NCBI GenBank assembly: GCA_003415625.1
Contig: PYIU01000003.1
Span: 2,604,001 to 2,668,000 of the forward strand
Origin: Aquanectria penicillioides
Lineage: Eukaryota; Ascomycota; Sordariomycetes; Hypocreales; Nectriaceae
Length of the DNA: 64,000 nt
Reading direction: 5' to 3'
Shown: piece by piece, positions 35,278 to 47,271 of the stretch
How the letters are laid out: each line of letters starts with the position of its first letter
How positions within the stretch are numbered: position 1 is the first letter of the stretch
Notes under the pieces: generated by a model
Databases searched by the model: none
What the model was told of the DNA's origin: nothing
The model's input: the letters and a program-made list of their open reading frames with translations, nothing else
Made by a program: the position numbers and the translations under genes

Positions 35278-38200
35278 GCGGAGATAGGGAAGAACATGAC
35301 TGACGGTAGACGAAAGGTCGGTGCGTTTCGTTGCGAGGGTTCTGAGCCATGATTCGTGGACTGTAGAAGACGGTCCATTTCCCAAGAAACGTGGGCGGTC
35401 CATGCAGGGGAGAGGAGAGGAGAACGGGGGTCAAAGTCAAAAGGCTTCTTCGAGATGGTATCCTGCAGCGACCGCGGATCCCGTTCCATGTCTCACTAGT
35501 CATCCCAACAACCATGTGCAATAGATTTCATCAAAGTTTCGGAATGAATTGACGCGGCTCATGGCCCAATGGTGGTGAAGTATGCCTTGCGTCCCAGGAG
35601 CACAGCCTAGATCCGGGTCCGTGTGGGGCTCGTGGTGGAAGATGGCTTGCGTCGTCTGCACCGGGGATGTCACGGAGGAGGCCAACGTGTCTGCTCGGAC
35701 CAGAAAAGAGGGCTTCCAAGCGATCGGATCTGGCTGCATGGGGAGGGAGTCTGACTGGGGGGGGGGGGGTTCGGAGGGGGGGCTGGGAATCTGCTCCCAC
35801 CCCCCAGGAAGGGCACTATGTATACCTATACGGATACCGGTGGTCCTTTGACAGTCGAAAGGCTTGTGGGGCGTAACGATTTGAAAAAAAAAAAAAAAAC
35901 AGTACCTCGCTGTCCAGCGAAAATAACGAGGCAATCAAGTACTTTTAGCATATCACGTGCATGCACGCCATTTAATTGGGTTGACTGTCAAAGGGATGTA
36001 TGTCGACACATGTTTGGCTCAGTGCGGTAAGCGCCGATTTGAACCTCCGAGAGGCGCCGCCATGGACGATTGAAACGATGAAGATAGAAACACACTAATA
36101 CGGGTTTGTAACAAGAGGGAGCGGACTGCGGTGATGGTAACAAAGTTCTTCCCATCCGCTCGTTTGCCCAAGACTGCCAAAGCCAGTCCAAGTCCGGCCA
36201 GACGTGTCTACTATGGCACGTAAGGTGCCAATAGTTTGTGGGGACTCGGACGGAGGCGAACGTTGGCAAGACTACTAGCGACCAAAAAAAGACCAGCGGA
36301 GAGGAGGCGGTCGACTGACTATTGCGTTGCGCGGTTGGGAGAGACATTGAGCGGCCTCAAACGCCATGCAAGAAACGGCATGACGGACGCCACACCAAAC
36401 ATACCAGAAACACCGTCTTGATGCAGCACCAATTAAGAGGAGAAGCGCAGGAATTGGCACCGCAGCCGTGCAGCAGCGATTGACGGGAGCTGCAGCCTCG
36501 CCTACTGGGATTAGATTTCCTTACTCTTTTTCTGCTTCCTCTTTCAGACAGAGAGAGGGAGGGGGAAAGGCTGACTTGGGGGGCTGGTTGAGCTGGAGAC
36601 TGGGGTGGAGGGAGGGGAGGGGGAAGGGAAGAACTTTCATTCATTCACGCACCTGTTTCGGAGTATTGATGAATGAATCGATCGATTGATTCATCTGAAT
36701 CGGCCGGAAATGGACGTGGTGGATGTGTAACCATGAAAGACGTGAAATGCTGTTCCACGGTGATGGGCATGTATGCAGTATAGCACAGCCTGGTCTCGGG
36801 GTTGTTGTGGCTTTTGGGTGTGGTTGAGCACGGCGATTGAGGCAAGGGGGGGCTTGGGCGTTTCCTGGATGGGAGGTATCACCGAAGAAAAAAAAGCCTT
36901 TCATGCCTCAACATGACATGACGTCCAAATTTTTTTTTTTTTTTTTTTTTTGGGTGGAGGGGAACTATTTTTTTTGGTGTGTTCGCTCGGGTGTATCCGC
37001 TTCGAGGAGTGGTTAGGTGGTGTTCCTGGGCGACCTAAACCACGTCCCATTCCTAGTGCAAGGCGTATGCCAGGGTCAAAATCAATCTCTGACATCCCCG
37101 TCATGATATGTCAGAATGTTAATCGGTTTAATCAATTGATTGACATCTTTCAGCTTGCTCGGGATGCTGCGTCATATCAGGAAGTCCCTTTTCTTCTCGG
37201 CGGTAATCAAAAGTGATGATGCTGCCCCTGATGGGCTTCTCGTAGGGTTTACCTTGCAAAAATTTTGGTCAATGTTCGCTGTCGCCTGTGTTCTTTTGCT
37301 TCTCCGTCTTCTCTGTACATGTTCAGGTTCTCTCTTGCCGACGGTCTTGACCAGATCCAGCGACGAGACCGCAGCCCTCCAATCTGGATGCAGAAAACGC
37401 TGCTCCTCAGCTCGCCCCAAACCGTTGTTCCTCACCACATCCGCGCGCCTATTGGTCCCGCCACGCCGACTATCCCGCACGCTGGCCCAAGAGCCTTGCC
37501 ATTTTGGGAGCGACTAGTGGTTGCCCGTCCCTAGCTGAGCCGGCGCCACACGCTCCATCCGCTCCACCGCCGCATGTCCACCACATGTACTAACTACGCG
37601 TCTACACACTATCTATCTGCGGCTTGCGGCTTGCAATCTGTGCCCCTGGCCGAGTCGAACGACTTCGACATCACTTGTGCGGTTTTGGGCATCCTCAGCC
37701 ACCGTCAGGAAAGCCCTAAGAGAAACAAGGGGGCAGTATCTCCTGCCTCTCTTGCAGATGGCTGACCCACGCGGCTCAGACAACCGGCAGCAGTCCACCG
37801 CGGCGGCGTCTGGGCGTCTGTTGCATCGCCAGGCTCTGGAGCCATTGGGAGGGCTCGCCTGGCCCCGGAAAAGCCAGACGCCTAAAATGACGAGGGAGGG
37901 GGGGGGGGAGTAAGGAGTATGAAAAAAAAAAAGGAACCAGCAGGGGCGCCAGCCATATGCCGGCAGCCCATCAAGTTCCGAGGACGCCTCAATTCCTCCA
38001 TGGAACCGTAATACTACAGTGGCAGAACCTTGGAAGGGGTCACGGAACAGGGGCCCCACGACACCCCGATGCCATGACGTGCCGTCCCTGCACGCCCATG
38101 GTCAGGGGATAGGGCTGATGATGGCAAGGCTCTGGATGTCGGTTCGACGCCCAGCATTTCGCCACAGCTCGCCCGGGTAATAATGTCAGTCTTGGAGCTC

Positions 38201-38998
38201 CAGCTCGGAAAGGGTCATGCTGATGTGGAGGCTGCACACGCCCACTCCCCCCGTCCATTGTCCCCCAACGCTCTGCCGCACCTCCCCCGGAGCCTTGGGG
38301 ACCTCGGGGCGTCTCAGTGCAATTGCCGGCCTTGTCGTCCAAAACAGCATGCACAGCACCCACAGCACGCACCGCCAACGGTGTGGGTGTGGTGTGAACC
38401 TACCATGTGCGGTATGTGAGTGCGTGCGCTGTGTGTGTGTGGATATCGCCCTAGTAGACGTTCGTTCCGCCCAGCGTAGTGGGGAGCCATTGGTCTTGTC
38501 AAGACAATGGCACATTGAGACTTTACCCTTTGATAGGGTTGGGCTAGAGATGGCGTTGGCGGAGGTGGATGGGGATACCGATGGGGAATGGGGATGGGCA
38601 TTGGGAGGCCTTCGAGACCATCGCGATATACAAAAAGGATGCTCGACTCTCGTATGCTTTGGGCTTCGTTTTTCAACAACAGCATCGAGAGACAGGCTTC
38701 TCTGGTGATTAACTGACCGATCATCCATCCCATCCAAACTCACAGCTTCGACTAATTAGTCTTTTTTATCCTCCTTGTTTCCCTCTTTCCTCAATCTCCA
38801 TTTCCGTTTCCATCTCCCCATCGCATTTGCTGGATTGCACTTTCAAGATACCTTATATCCACCCGCCACTTTTTCACTATCGCCGCCTCATCCACGACTT
38901 GACTATTTGCTTGCATTAGCCATCGACGATCCGACTTGACTAATTCCACGGCCAACTTCTTTTCTTTCCTCATACAACACCAACCTTACACGACAACA
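35278..38998. other. 3.7-kb intergenic region
   Basis: No supported gene. The left end is probably the proteasome 3' UTR. G runs at about 35,758-35,769 and 37,900-37,908, a T run at 36,930-36,951. Immediately before 38,999 there is a CT-rich leader (38,770-38,990) typical of the next gene's 5' UTR. Confidence 0.55.
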
Positions 38999-39886
38999 AT
39001 GGACGGCTGTAAGTATTATCCCTTCCCCAAATCTCATTGGGCCCCTAGCCCCTGGACAAAGCCCCCTTCGGGGACATGAATTGGGCTTCCAATAAGTGTC
39101 CTGGGCCGCCCCGCCGCTGGTAACTCCCAAACACTAACGCGCCCCCCCCTCCCCCCTCACTAGACAACGAGTATCGCACAGCACGGGTTGCTGAGGTTCT
39201 TTCCGATTTCCGAACACTGCAGTATTACATCGCCGCGGCTCCCGTCGACCCTCAGGACACCAATGACTATTACACCGAGGGTTGGGCCGCTCTTCGCCAA
39301 TGTTCACTGGATGGACAGCACATTCTGGAGTGTGCGGCCGATACCAGCGTGCCCAGCGCGGCCGGCGGTGAGGAGGAGCAGGAGAAGGCCGAACTGAAGC
39401 AGTATGTCTGGGACCACTCTCACCCCCCCCGAAACACCAACTCCTTTCGGTACTCACCCAAAGACGATGGCCCGATGGCTAACGATTATGGTAAAGGGTT
39501 CTTTTGGACGCCTATGCGAGACGACACGAAGGTCAGAAGATCTACCTTCGTCAGGCGGCGGCACAGCGATGGGTTGAGCTTCGCCAACAGGTCCTGGCCG
39601 CCGGCCGATCATCCTCCAAGACGGAATCCTCGCTGCGAGCGTGCGATCGTCAACTCCGACAAGTACGACCCTCCCATTTCCTGTCAACTTCATCCCTCAA
39701 CTCAGGGGATGGAACTCCATCACGCGGATAGTGAGGAACTAACACGCTTTTAACCAGGAACTCGGAGCAATCACCGACGAATACATCTACAACGAACTCC
39801 AGACTTCAGACATCAACATGGGCCGCTGGACGGCAGAAGACCCCAGCCTTCGAAGCGTGCTCCGCTGGCTGCGAGCACGCAGGTAA
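38999..39886 (+). CDS. Unrecognised helical protein, four exons, 180 residues
   Basis: I do not recognise the family. Joined exons: 38999-39008 (10 nt), 39164-39401, 39497-39662 and 39758-39886. All three introns have good donors (GTAAGT, GTATGT, GTACGA) and acceptors; intron 2 carries GCTAAC 14 bases before its acceptor. The product begins MDGYNEYRTARVAEVLSDFR. It is predicted largely helical, with a charged, Gln-rich central helix (LKQVLLDAYARRHEGQKIYL and onward) that could form a coiled coil, and ends LRWLRARR. No signal peptide or membrane segment. The CT-rich leader and splice quality argue for a real expressed gene. It could belong to a complex (kinetochore-like or vesicle-tether-like helical subunit), but that is speculation. 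The terminal AGG-TAA also contains a weak donor, so a further exon is possible. Confidence 0.75.
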
Positions 39887-40733
39887 AGGACAAAAGGAGG
39901 GAAGTGAAGAGAGAGCCAACTAGGATACCCCACCCCACACGACCTGAGAGACGAACACTCCTTGGAGCGAGACGAAACGAGCGAGACGACAGCACGACTT
40001 TTTTCTCCTGCTTTCTTTGACTTCTACGAAACGGAAATGAAGCCCACGGCCGCGAGAGACACGAATGCGACGGAGTTGGGAACAAAAAGCCCTGATGAAT
40101 TTGGCAAAGCACAAGCAAGGACGCACTCCTTTTTATTTCTTCAATTCTTGTTTTCTACTTTTTGTCACGCTTTTTTTTATATCTCTCTTTTTGTCTGTAC
40201 GACTTAGGAGGCAGTGATTCCCCCAATCCTTGGATTGCTTTTTTTCTGGTTTTGCATTTGGCCCTGGCATGGGCATCATAGAGAGGAGGAATTTGACCCC
40301 CGGGGAGGACTTTTCTTACCTTTTTTTTTTTTTTTTGTCATCTTTCGTGAGGGGGGTCCGATGCTCTTGTGAGCATTCTAGTATGGGTCTGGTATCCATC
40401 TAATACAAGCTGCCTGGTGCAGACGATTTCAAACAAAATTTTCACAATTTCTCTTCACCTTGACTCTCTTCTCTCTGTTAAAAAAAAAAAAACGAGAAAA
40501 AAAAAAAAAACAAAAAAAAACATGTTCAATTTTCAGGTACGGTCTGCATCTGGTAAGGCTGGGAGCATGGCTACATTTGGAAGGGGGCCCTATCCAGCAT
40601 TTGTGGTAAGCGGGCAGAAGTGGAGTCATAAGCGTCCTGATGGCGAGGGCCGAGAACCAATCCCAGGGAACCGAGTTGACATTAATGCATATCATTTATT
40701 CTGATACATGTGTATGGCCAAGCCACTTCTATT
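39887..40733. other. Convergent 3' region
   Basis: T-rich and A-rich tracts (40,320-40,336, 40,480-40,521) between the helical-protein gene and the TMEM234-like gene; no gene seen. Confidence 0.6.
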
Positions 40734-41416
40734 TCAAACTTTGCTCTGAACGCACAAGGCAATACCAGCCAGCATTAGTCCCATCCCTATTCCCGTATCT
40801 GCCGTGGGTTTGGTTAGAACATGAATTAAAGATAGAAAACCACACACACACACGAAAAAAAAAAAAAAAAAAAAGCCGTAAGACGGGGGGATGGATGGTC
40901 AGACGGGCTTTCTCTTACCTCTGCTGATGACCTTGCCCTCGACGTACCACTCGCCAAGGACGGTGAATAAAAAGGCCATGGTGTTGACAATGGGGACGGT
41001 CAAACTTAGCTCTGCAGGGCAAATGAGTGGTTGTCAGTTAGCAACAGCCATATTCACATGGACAACGCCCCGTTGCAACCTCGTATCCTGACGACATGAT
41101 AAAAGCACAGGACGGACGGCGGACTTACCAGCTTGCCCAATGAGCAGGAAGAACCAGATGCTGCCGGTGAGATTGAGGACCAAGGGGATGGCATAGCGCG
41201 GATTCCTGAGGAGGTCAATGACAGCAAAGAATGCGCTATACAGCTTGGACCGAAGCCAACTGTCCTTGACGGTGGGACTGTCGAGGACCGGGTGCGCGGG
41301 CGGATTGTGCGACCGGGCGGCCCGGCGGATGAAAGGGTGGTGAAACCCCACGCGAGGCCGACGAGGATGAAGCTCAGGACGTAGTTGAAGGCCGGTGGCT
41401 TGTCACCGGCGGCCAT
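40734..41416 (-). CDS. TMEM234-like (UPF0546) membrane protein with one-base frameshift
   Basis: Small four-helix membrane protein of the drug/metabolite-transporter fold family. Exons: 41416-41129, 41011-40919 and 40798-40734. The frame breaks in exon 1: MAAGDKPPAFNYVLSFILVG and LAWGFTT are in one frame, and PFIRRAARSH onward in the next. Adding one C to the CCC run (plus-strand GGG 41,335-41,337) restores the family's WG-x-T-x-P-x-x-R-R motif and makes all splice phases fit, giving 148 residues. Helices: about 10-28, LRNPRYAIPLVLNLTGSIWF region, LSLTVPIVNTMAFLFTVLGE and GIGMGLMLAGIALCV. The conserved second-half pattern (LNLTGSIWFFLL, then A-E-L-S-L-T-V-P-I-V-N) matches human TMEM234. Most likely a sequencing or assembly error; a real pseudogene is possible. 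Confidence 0.87.
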
Positions 41417-43898
41417 GGTGACTGGGTGAGCGATATCTAGCGAGGGGTGGGCGGCGACTCGGGACTAAGGAGCGAGGTTGGTTGGGGAGCAACAGCAGCA
41501 CGAGAACGGGTGGCTCGTGTGTGGAGAGGTTGAGACGAGCGAGCCCTGCAAGGCAAGACGAAAAACGACACAGTGACCACACACACACACAGGACAAGGC
41601 TAGGCTAGCAACGTTGAGACCCCTTCCACCCCCCCTGGTTTAGGAGAATTCTCCCCTCCCCTTGTTCAAAAGGAGTGTGCGTCTCTGGCGGGCGGGCGAT
41701 GGACGGGCGTGCAGCAGCGAAAGGCGGGTGTGCGAAGAAGAGGCGCGCGTGTGCGTGTGGATGTTGGGGATGGGGATGTGGGTTGTCGAGGACGAGTTTG
41801 AGGTTAGGGAGGAACCGATGCCATGGGATCAAAGCCTCGTCCCGTGCTATTATTGGAGGTGAGGCGCGGATCGTGGCTGGCGCGCGTGTGCAGGAGTTAG
41901 CGCAGAGCGGATAGAGGCACAGCCTCAGGTGGCACCGCACCCGTACCGACGGACGGCCCCCTGGGAAATCGATAGTCAGGGGCTTGGCCCCCGGAGGCCC
42001 AGGCGTCCTTCTGGCGGGAGGGGGGGGGGGGCCGGGGCATTCTTTGTACCTAGAGGGCCTTCAGAGTGCTGAGAGGCTGTCGCTAGGGGGCCCCGTCTGC
42101 CAGTGTCCCAGGGGGGCTTGGGCCTGTGGCTGGCCAATGCCCTCCGCTAAGTCGCTTACAGGGCCGCCCTGAGCCGCGAGCGTCAGTGCATCCTGCATCG
42201 TCTCACGGTCTCCCTCCTCCATCTTCCTGGTCTCTCTCCCCACACGCCGCGTGGGAGCGAGGTTGCAGCGTTGTAGCCGCATCCGCATCCCCCCATCCAT
42301 CCCGCCATCTCCACTGTCCCCCCGACGCTCCGTCATCACAGAGCTCCTCCAACGAGACGCTCGCAACCTCTCGCCGTTTCGCCGCCAGCTGGCCGGGCGG
42401 GTGTGTCAGTTGAGGACCCCTGCTCAGCTGGACATGGGTCTGTAACCGTGACGTTTTGCCTTTCTATCCCCGATCGAGATGCATCGACGTCATCTGCCGG
42501 CCTCGCATCTGCCAACCACAACCGCCGTCTTGGTTGTTGGCCTCCGTCGGCGTCGACTGGCATCGGTGGCATCGGTCATGACCGTCGGTAGACGCTCCGC
42601 CAAGACGCTCTCCGTGCGACGAGACGTCCCAATTGCCGCTCCTGATTCGTCCCCCTCCCGCGGAGCCGCGCATCGCGACCGTTGTTCAACTCATCGTCAC
42701 GACTCAGAAATCGACGATGTCCAGCTAGCCTCGTGACGGCGCCTTTTCGTCGCTTCAAATTCCAGACCCAGAACGCCTGCAGCTGCGAGCGTGAGGCCTC
42801 TCAAACCCTGATAAAACGTACGATGGCTGGATCCACGTGCGGGTTTTTCCTTCTTCTTAGTTGGGCGTCATGTTAATTCTCTTGTCACCATCGTCATGTC
42901 ACTTAGACTAGAGGCCTTGTTGGACTAGCTGCACCGGGATCGCCTCTCTCCTGTGATCGTCCTTCCATGATTCACCTACGACTTTACTCTTTTTTTTTCT
43001 TCTTCTTTTTTTTTCAATGTCTCAATTTTTTTTTTTTCATGCTCTCTCCTTTTGCTGATGTTGACTTTGGCAGCTCCCAAGACCGTATTACTCCTCATCC
43101 CGCCTTCTGATGTCATGACGTACATGATTCCTGCTGCGGGATATCCCGTTTCTGTCATCACTCTTGTTTTTGGCCGTGGCACCTGCTGATGAGTCGCAAA
43201 GAGTTGGCCCAGAGGCCTACAATCTTATTTGATCGACGAGGGATGCGTCCATATGTTGATCCGTTATTAGGCTCATCATAACCCCTCCCTGAAGTGGGGG
43301 TTGTTATGCACGAAAATTGAGCTCGCACTTGCAGCTCACGCTGAAATGCTAACACAGCGATTGACTCATCTAAACATGCGTCTTGATGATTCATTTCGAA
43401 GCCAGTGGCGCTTTGGTCTGTGCTGTCGATTTTCCTACATCTAGTGTGTTAGTCAAATGCTCATTGATCTTTAACATCAGCCACGAAGTCGAGGTTGACC
43501 CCAGATCTAGTGATCGGATCTAGCCGGCCAGATTCACCAAACAGCCGAGTGTGACGGTAATCGATCATCAAGGTGGTGACAAAGCTGATAGCGTCAATCG
43601 CTTTTCAGCTAGGTAGTTAGCAACACTAACCGGTTGTTTTCTTCTGTTGACTCGGTTGAAAAAGTGCATAACATAATCAAAAGGTCATAATGGCGTCAAT
43701 GACGATGTCTTTCTGGTGATCTTTTTTAGGTTGACTAGGAATGACGAGACGAATTGAGAGCTAGGGACATCTATATAAGTGCGATCATTGTCACTCATTT
43801 ACATTCATCCATCATCTCAAGTACATTTCCTCAATTCAAGGCAGCAGCCCAAAAACCACATCCAATTTCTCTATTTTTTCAGCTCACCCATAATCATC
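41417..43898. other. Intergenic region upstream of con-6
   Basis: No supported gene. G-rich run near 42,020-42,031. From about 43,280 the sequence becomes AT-richer and holds an imperfect inverted repeat of C and G runs (43,279-43,309) and a direct TATA box at 43,772. The con-6 control region probably occupies the last kilobase. Confidence 0.5.
43772..43778 (+). promoter_or_regulatory. TATA box of con-6
   Basis: TATATAA lies 121 bases before the con-6 ATG, followed by an AT/CA-rich leader. Strongly induced fungal developmental genes often have such a box. Confidence 0.6.
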
Positions 43899-44278
43899 AT
43901 GACTGATGCCCAGGTTGCCGGTGGCCACAAGGCTAACCTCAAGAACCCCAATACTTCTGAGGAGTCTAAGCAGCACTCCAAGGATCTGCTTGAGAACGAA
44001 TTCAGCAATGTTGATGGTACATTGTCCCCTTCTCCGTTTTCCATTTAGATAACATACCGTGCTTGGTCTAACAATTTATTCCAGCTCAAAAGGGCTCAAA
44101 CGACTCTGCCAAGAACCCTCGCAATGTTGCTGGCGGCCTCAAGGCGTGAGTGGGAACCTCTCCACATCATACGAGACGAGAGTGATACTGACGATTCCCT
44201 AGTACCATGAATAATCCAAATGTTTCGGAGGAGGCCAAGGGAGACGCCAGAGAGCGTTTGGAGGCTATGCAATCCTGA
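43899..44278 (+). CDS. con-6: Conidiation-specific protein 6 (CON-6)
   Basis: Small hydrophilic protein that accumulates in conidia and is induced by development and light in Neurospora; molecular role unknown. Exons 43899-44016, 44085-44145 and 44203-44278 give 84 residues, close to the Neurospora protein. The CON-6 repeat appears twice: GGHKANLKNPNTSEESKQHS with LLEN, and GGLKATMNNPNVSEEAKGDA with RLEAM. This internal duplication (N-P-N-[TV]-S-E-E-[SA]-K) is diagnostic. Introns are 68 and 57 nt. The protein is highly charged, lacks hydrophobic segments and is probably disordered. A TATA box is placed 121 bases upstream. Confidence 0.95.
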
Positions 44279-44613
44279 GCGACACATGTATCATATGAAA
44301 AGATAGCCCTTTGAGCCTGTACTCGCGGCGCATTCCGTGCAGTTACTCAAATGACAAGACTCCCTATCAGAAGCTTTCGCCCTCGCATCACAGTGACATC
44401 AATATTTTTTTTAGGCCTTTATTCAAATGGTATATACATGGGTTTACGACTCACGAGCCGGGAATTTGACATCGTAGCGACGCCCCAAAACTCAGACACC
44501 TATAAGCAGTTGATCCAACGAACGCCATGCCACTTCATGTCCGTCATCCTCTGAGTCGAGTTCCGTCATATCAGGGATGTGGAAATTTAAAAAATAAGCT
44601 CAATTCATGCCAG
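44279..44613. other. Convergent 3' region
   Basis: Between con-6 and LST8, AT-rich near 44,400; no gene. Confidence 0.6.
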
Positions 44614-45741
44614 TCATCGTGTCTCCGAATAATCATTGAGCGCTACGCAAACCGCTCCCCGATGGTGTCCGTTGTACTGGCGGATAATTTGTTGGCTGTG
44701 CAACTCCCAGAGCCGGGCGTAGTGATCCGAACATGCCGTTACCAGATACGCCGAGTCAGCGCTGAATGCGCAGTCCCAGACCCAGCGTTGGTGGCCGGTC
44801 AAGGTCGCCTCTAGAGGATATGGCCGGGGCTCCGGGTCAGGGGAGGGCTCGACATTCTTGACTTCCCAGATCTTGGCGGTGTGGTCTGCACTACAGGTGG
44901 CCAGCTTCTTAACATCTGGGGAGAGCAGAATGCGGGTAATGTACTCCTTGTGGGCGCTAAAATGCGTCACGGGGACAAGCTGCGTGCGGTCGTAGCTCTG
45001 GATGAGGTTCCACACAAACACATTTCCCTGTTCAAAGTCAGTAAGGCTGCTTGCTATCGAGGTTTGGTGAGGCGGGAACGCACGGCGTTGTTTGCGGCGC
45101 AGAGCAAGGAGCCATCGCTGGCCACGGTCACGCTGGATACCGAAACGTCTTCCTCGGGGATGAGCTCGTGAGAGCAGTTGTTCTCAGCCAGATCCCACAC
45201 TCTGACGCTGCCCGACCGGTCACAGCTGATGATTTCGCCTTGGTTGGGGTGAATAACGACATCGTTGGCGGGGCATCCGTGGTTGTAGCTTCGCTGGATC
45301 GTTCCTGACCGCGTTTCCCATATCTTGACGGTGCCGTCCTCGGAGCTCGTGACCATCCACTTGCCTTCGCAGTGAAAGGCAACACCGGTGATGTTTCCCG
45401 TGTGTCCCTCAAACGTCAGGAGAGGGTTCGGGTTCGTCGACTTGATGTCGTAGAGCTTGACGGTATGATGCCCAGCGGCGGCGAGGTAGCGCTTGTCGGG
45501 GGAGATGCATAGGCGATTGACCTGCGAGTCCGGGTGCTGGATGGTGCGCGAGCAGATTCCGGACAGAGCTTCCCAGAACCTGCGATTGGGAGACGGTTAG
45601 CAGCATGGCCTCGGGTCGGCGGGCGCGTCACATCGAACCTGATGGTGTGGTCGTAACCAGCTGCGATGGGGAGTTAGCGAGAGGGATGCGGGGTGATGGG
45701 GAGGACCGAGCTGGCTTACCTGTGCAGAGAATGACAGACAT
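44614..45741 (-). CDS. lst8: Target of rapamycin complex subunit LST8
   Basis: Seven-blade WD40 protein that binds the TOR kinase domain in TORC1 and TORC2. Exons 45741-45720 (22 nt), 45660-45639 (22 nt), 45579-45084 and 45027-44614 join in phase to 317 residues. WD repeats run throughout, for example AGYDHTIRFWEALSG, HHTVKLYDIKS, DGTVKIWETRSG, SGSVRVWDLAENN, HTAKIWEV and HYARLWEL. The blocks HPDSQVNRLCISPDK and NHGCPANDVVIHPNQGE are near-invariant in LST8. Two consecutive 22-nt exons hide the N-terminus; the start MSVILCTAGYDHT was chosen because it completes blade one. No breaks are seen. Confidence 0.96.
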
Positions 45742-47271
45742 GGTGAAGGTAAGGATTTAATGACTTGGGCCTCAGCTCATGGTAGAGTGAAAAGCAAAGG
45801 AGAGGGCGCAAAGGAGATTGTCGCAAGGTAAGGTCCTCGAGGGACCTGATACTCTGCAAGGCTGACGTGAAGGTGAGAGCTCCCGATTCCTAAATTCCGT
45901 CTCCGCAGGAGGGTACCGGGGATTTCTATAACCGGGTTATGCTACAATCCGACCGCGGTTTTGGTTGGTCCTGTGGAGCTTGACCCAAATGAAGAAGAGA
46001 CAACAGCCACCGACTTGCCACGGTTCAGAATCTCGGAAAATCTGGAATAAAACAAATAACGGCTTTAGAAATGGACAGGGATTTCCTAGGGCTGTTGAAT
46101 TTGAAATATTAAAGATCTATGGTAAGACAACTCCCTTCCGCGAATAGCGCGTTGAATTCGGTTGGTCGTGGATGTACTTGCAGATACATACTGAATCCCA
46201 TCTACGTTGGATGGGATTGGCGAATCAGGTTGTGAAGCATCACACCCTTTGCCCAAGGGTTTCATTGCGATCACCGACTCAAAAGAGATGACGAGATTGG
46301 CTGGCGATGAGATGCTAATTCTAATCATGGTGTGTGTGATTTGGGCTAGCAACAAGATAAGCTGCATTTAGCTGACAATAAGACATAGCAGCCGGAGGTA
46401 GTAACATCAGATAAAAGGATAGAAAAGTACACACTAGGTATGCCCCGAATCAATATCGAGTCGTGTGCTTTGTTTCCGATTTTTCGGCTATCAAATACAA
46501 GAGTTGAAATGCCGGTTCCGTGTGTGACGGAGCTGGCTACCTCCGCGCTTTTGGCTCGTTTCCCGACATATGCAGTTTCCCGGCTGCTATTATGGAGGAA
46601 AAAAAAAGGGATCTGCCGTGAAATCAGCCTATGGCCTCTGCGCCGGCCCGTTTGAGCTGAGGGGACCGGAACCGCCGTCTTGGCTGACAAGGCACGAGAA
46701 CCCATCTCGCATCCATGACCATTTGAGACTCAATGTGACGGGCCTCAATGCCGAACGGCCATGCAAGAGCCACGAAAACTTTGTGTTACCTCGTGGCATA
46801 GTAATAATCTTGAGAATACCAGCACGCACTGACTGCTCGCCCGGTCTTTGTGTTTCGTAATGGTACGAATACTCACTTCATTTTTTCATGATTGGTTACA
46901 AACGATGGCGGTGTATTTAGGAATCATAAGTTTGATACACAGTATTCATGACAATCTCTCTCTTTTTTTTTAATACTTCCATTTTCTCTTACAGTGAATG
47001 ACTATCTGGCTGTGATGTAATGACAGAGTTTGATAGAACAGGGGGGGGGGGGGGCGGTGGATTTGCCATATTGTGGCTGCTCGGCCAAGGACATCCAGCT
47101 CCCGTCCTATTCCAACGTGTGTACAGAATGAAGGCGTAGACTAAAAGCAGTTGTAACAGCAATAAAAATCCATCTGGACTCGCAGACTTGCCAAGAATGG
47201 CTGGCCCTTCTTAATCATGTACCAAAAGACATTTACAAAAAGTTCGGCTGCATCGAGCTCACAAGGGCAAC
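45742..47271. other. Intergenic region between LST8 and small CxxC gene
   Basis: LST8 promoter on the left; a 14-G run at 47,041-47,054; no supported gene. Confidence 0.5.

Noticed and set aside
36005..36070. Possible tRNA on the minus strand, from a GGTTCAAATC-like box B
   Set aside because: The T-arm bases do not pair (GGAGG opposite CGGCG) and no matching acceptor stem or box A was found.
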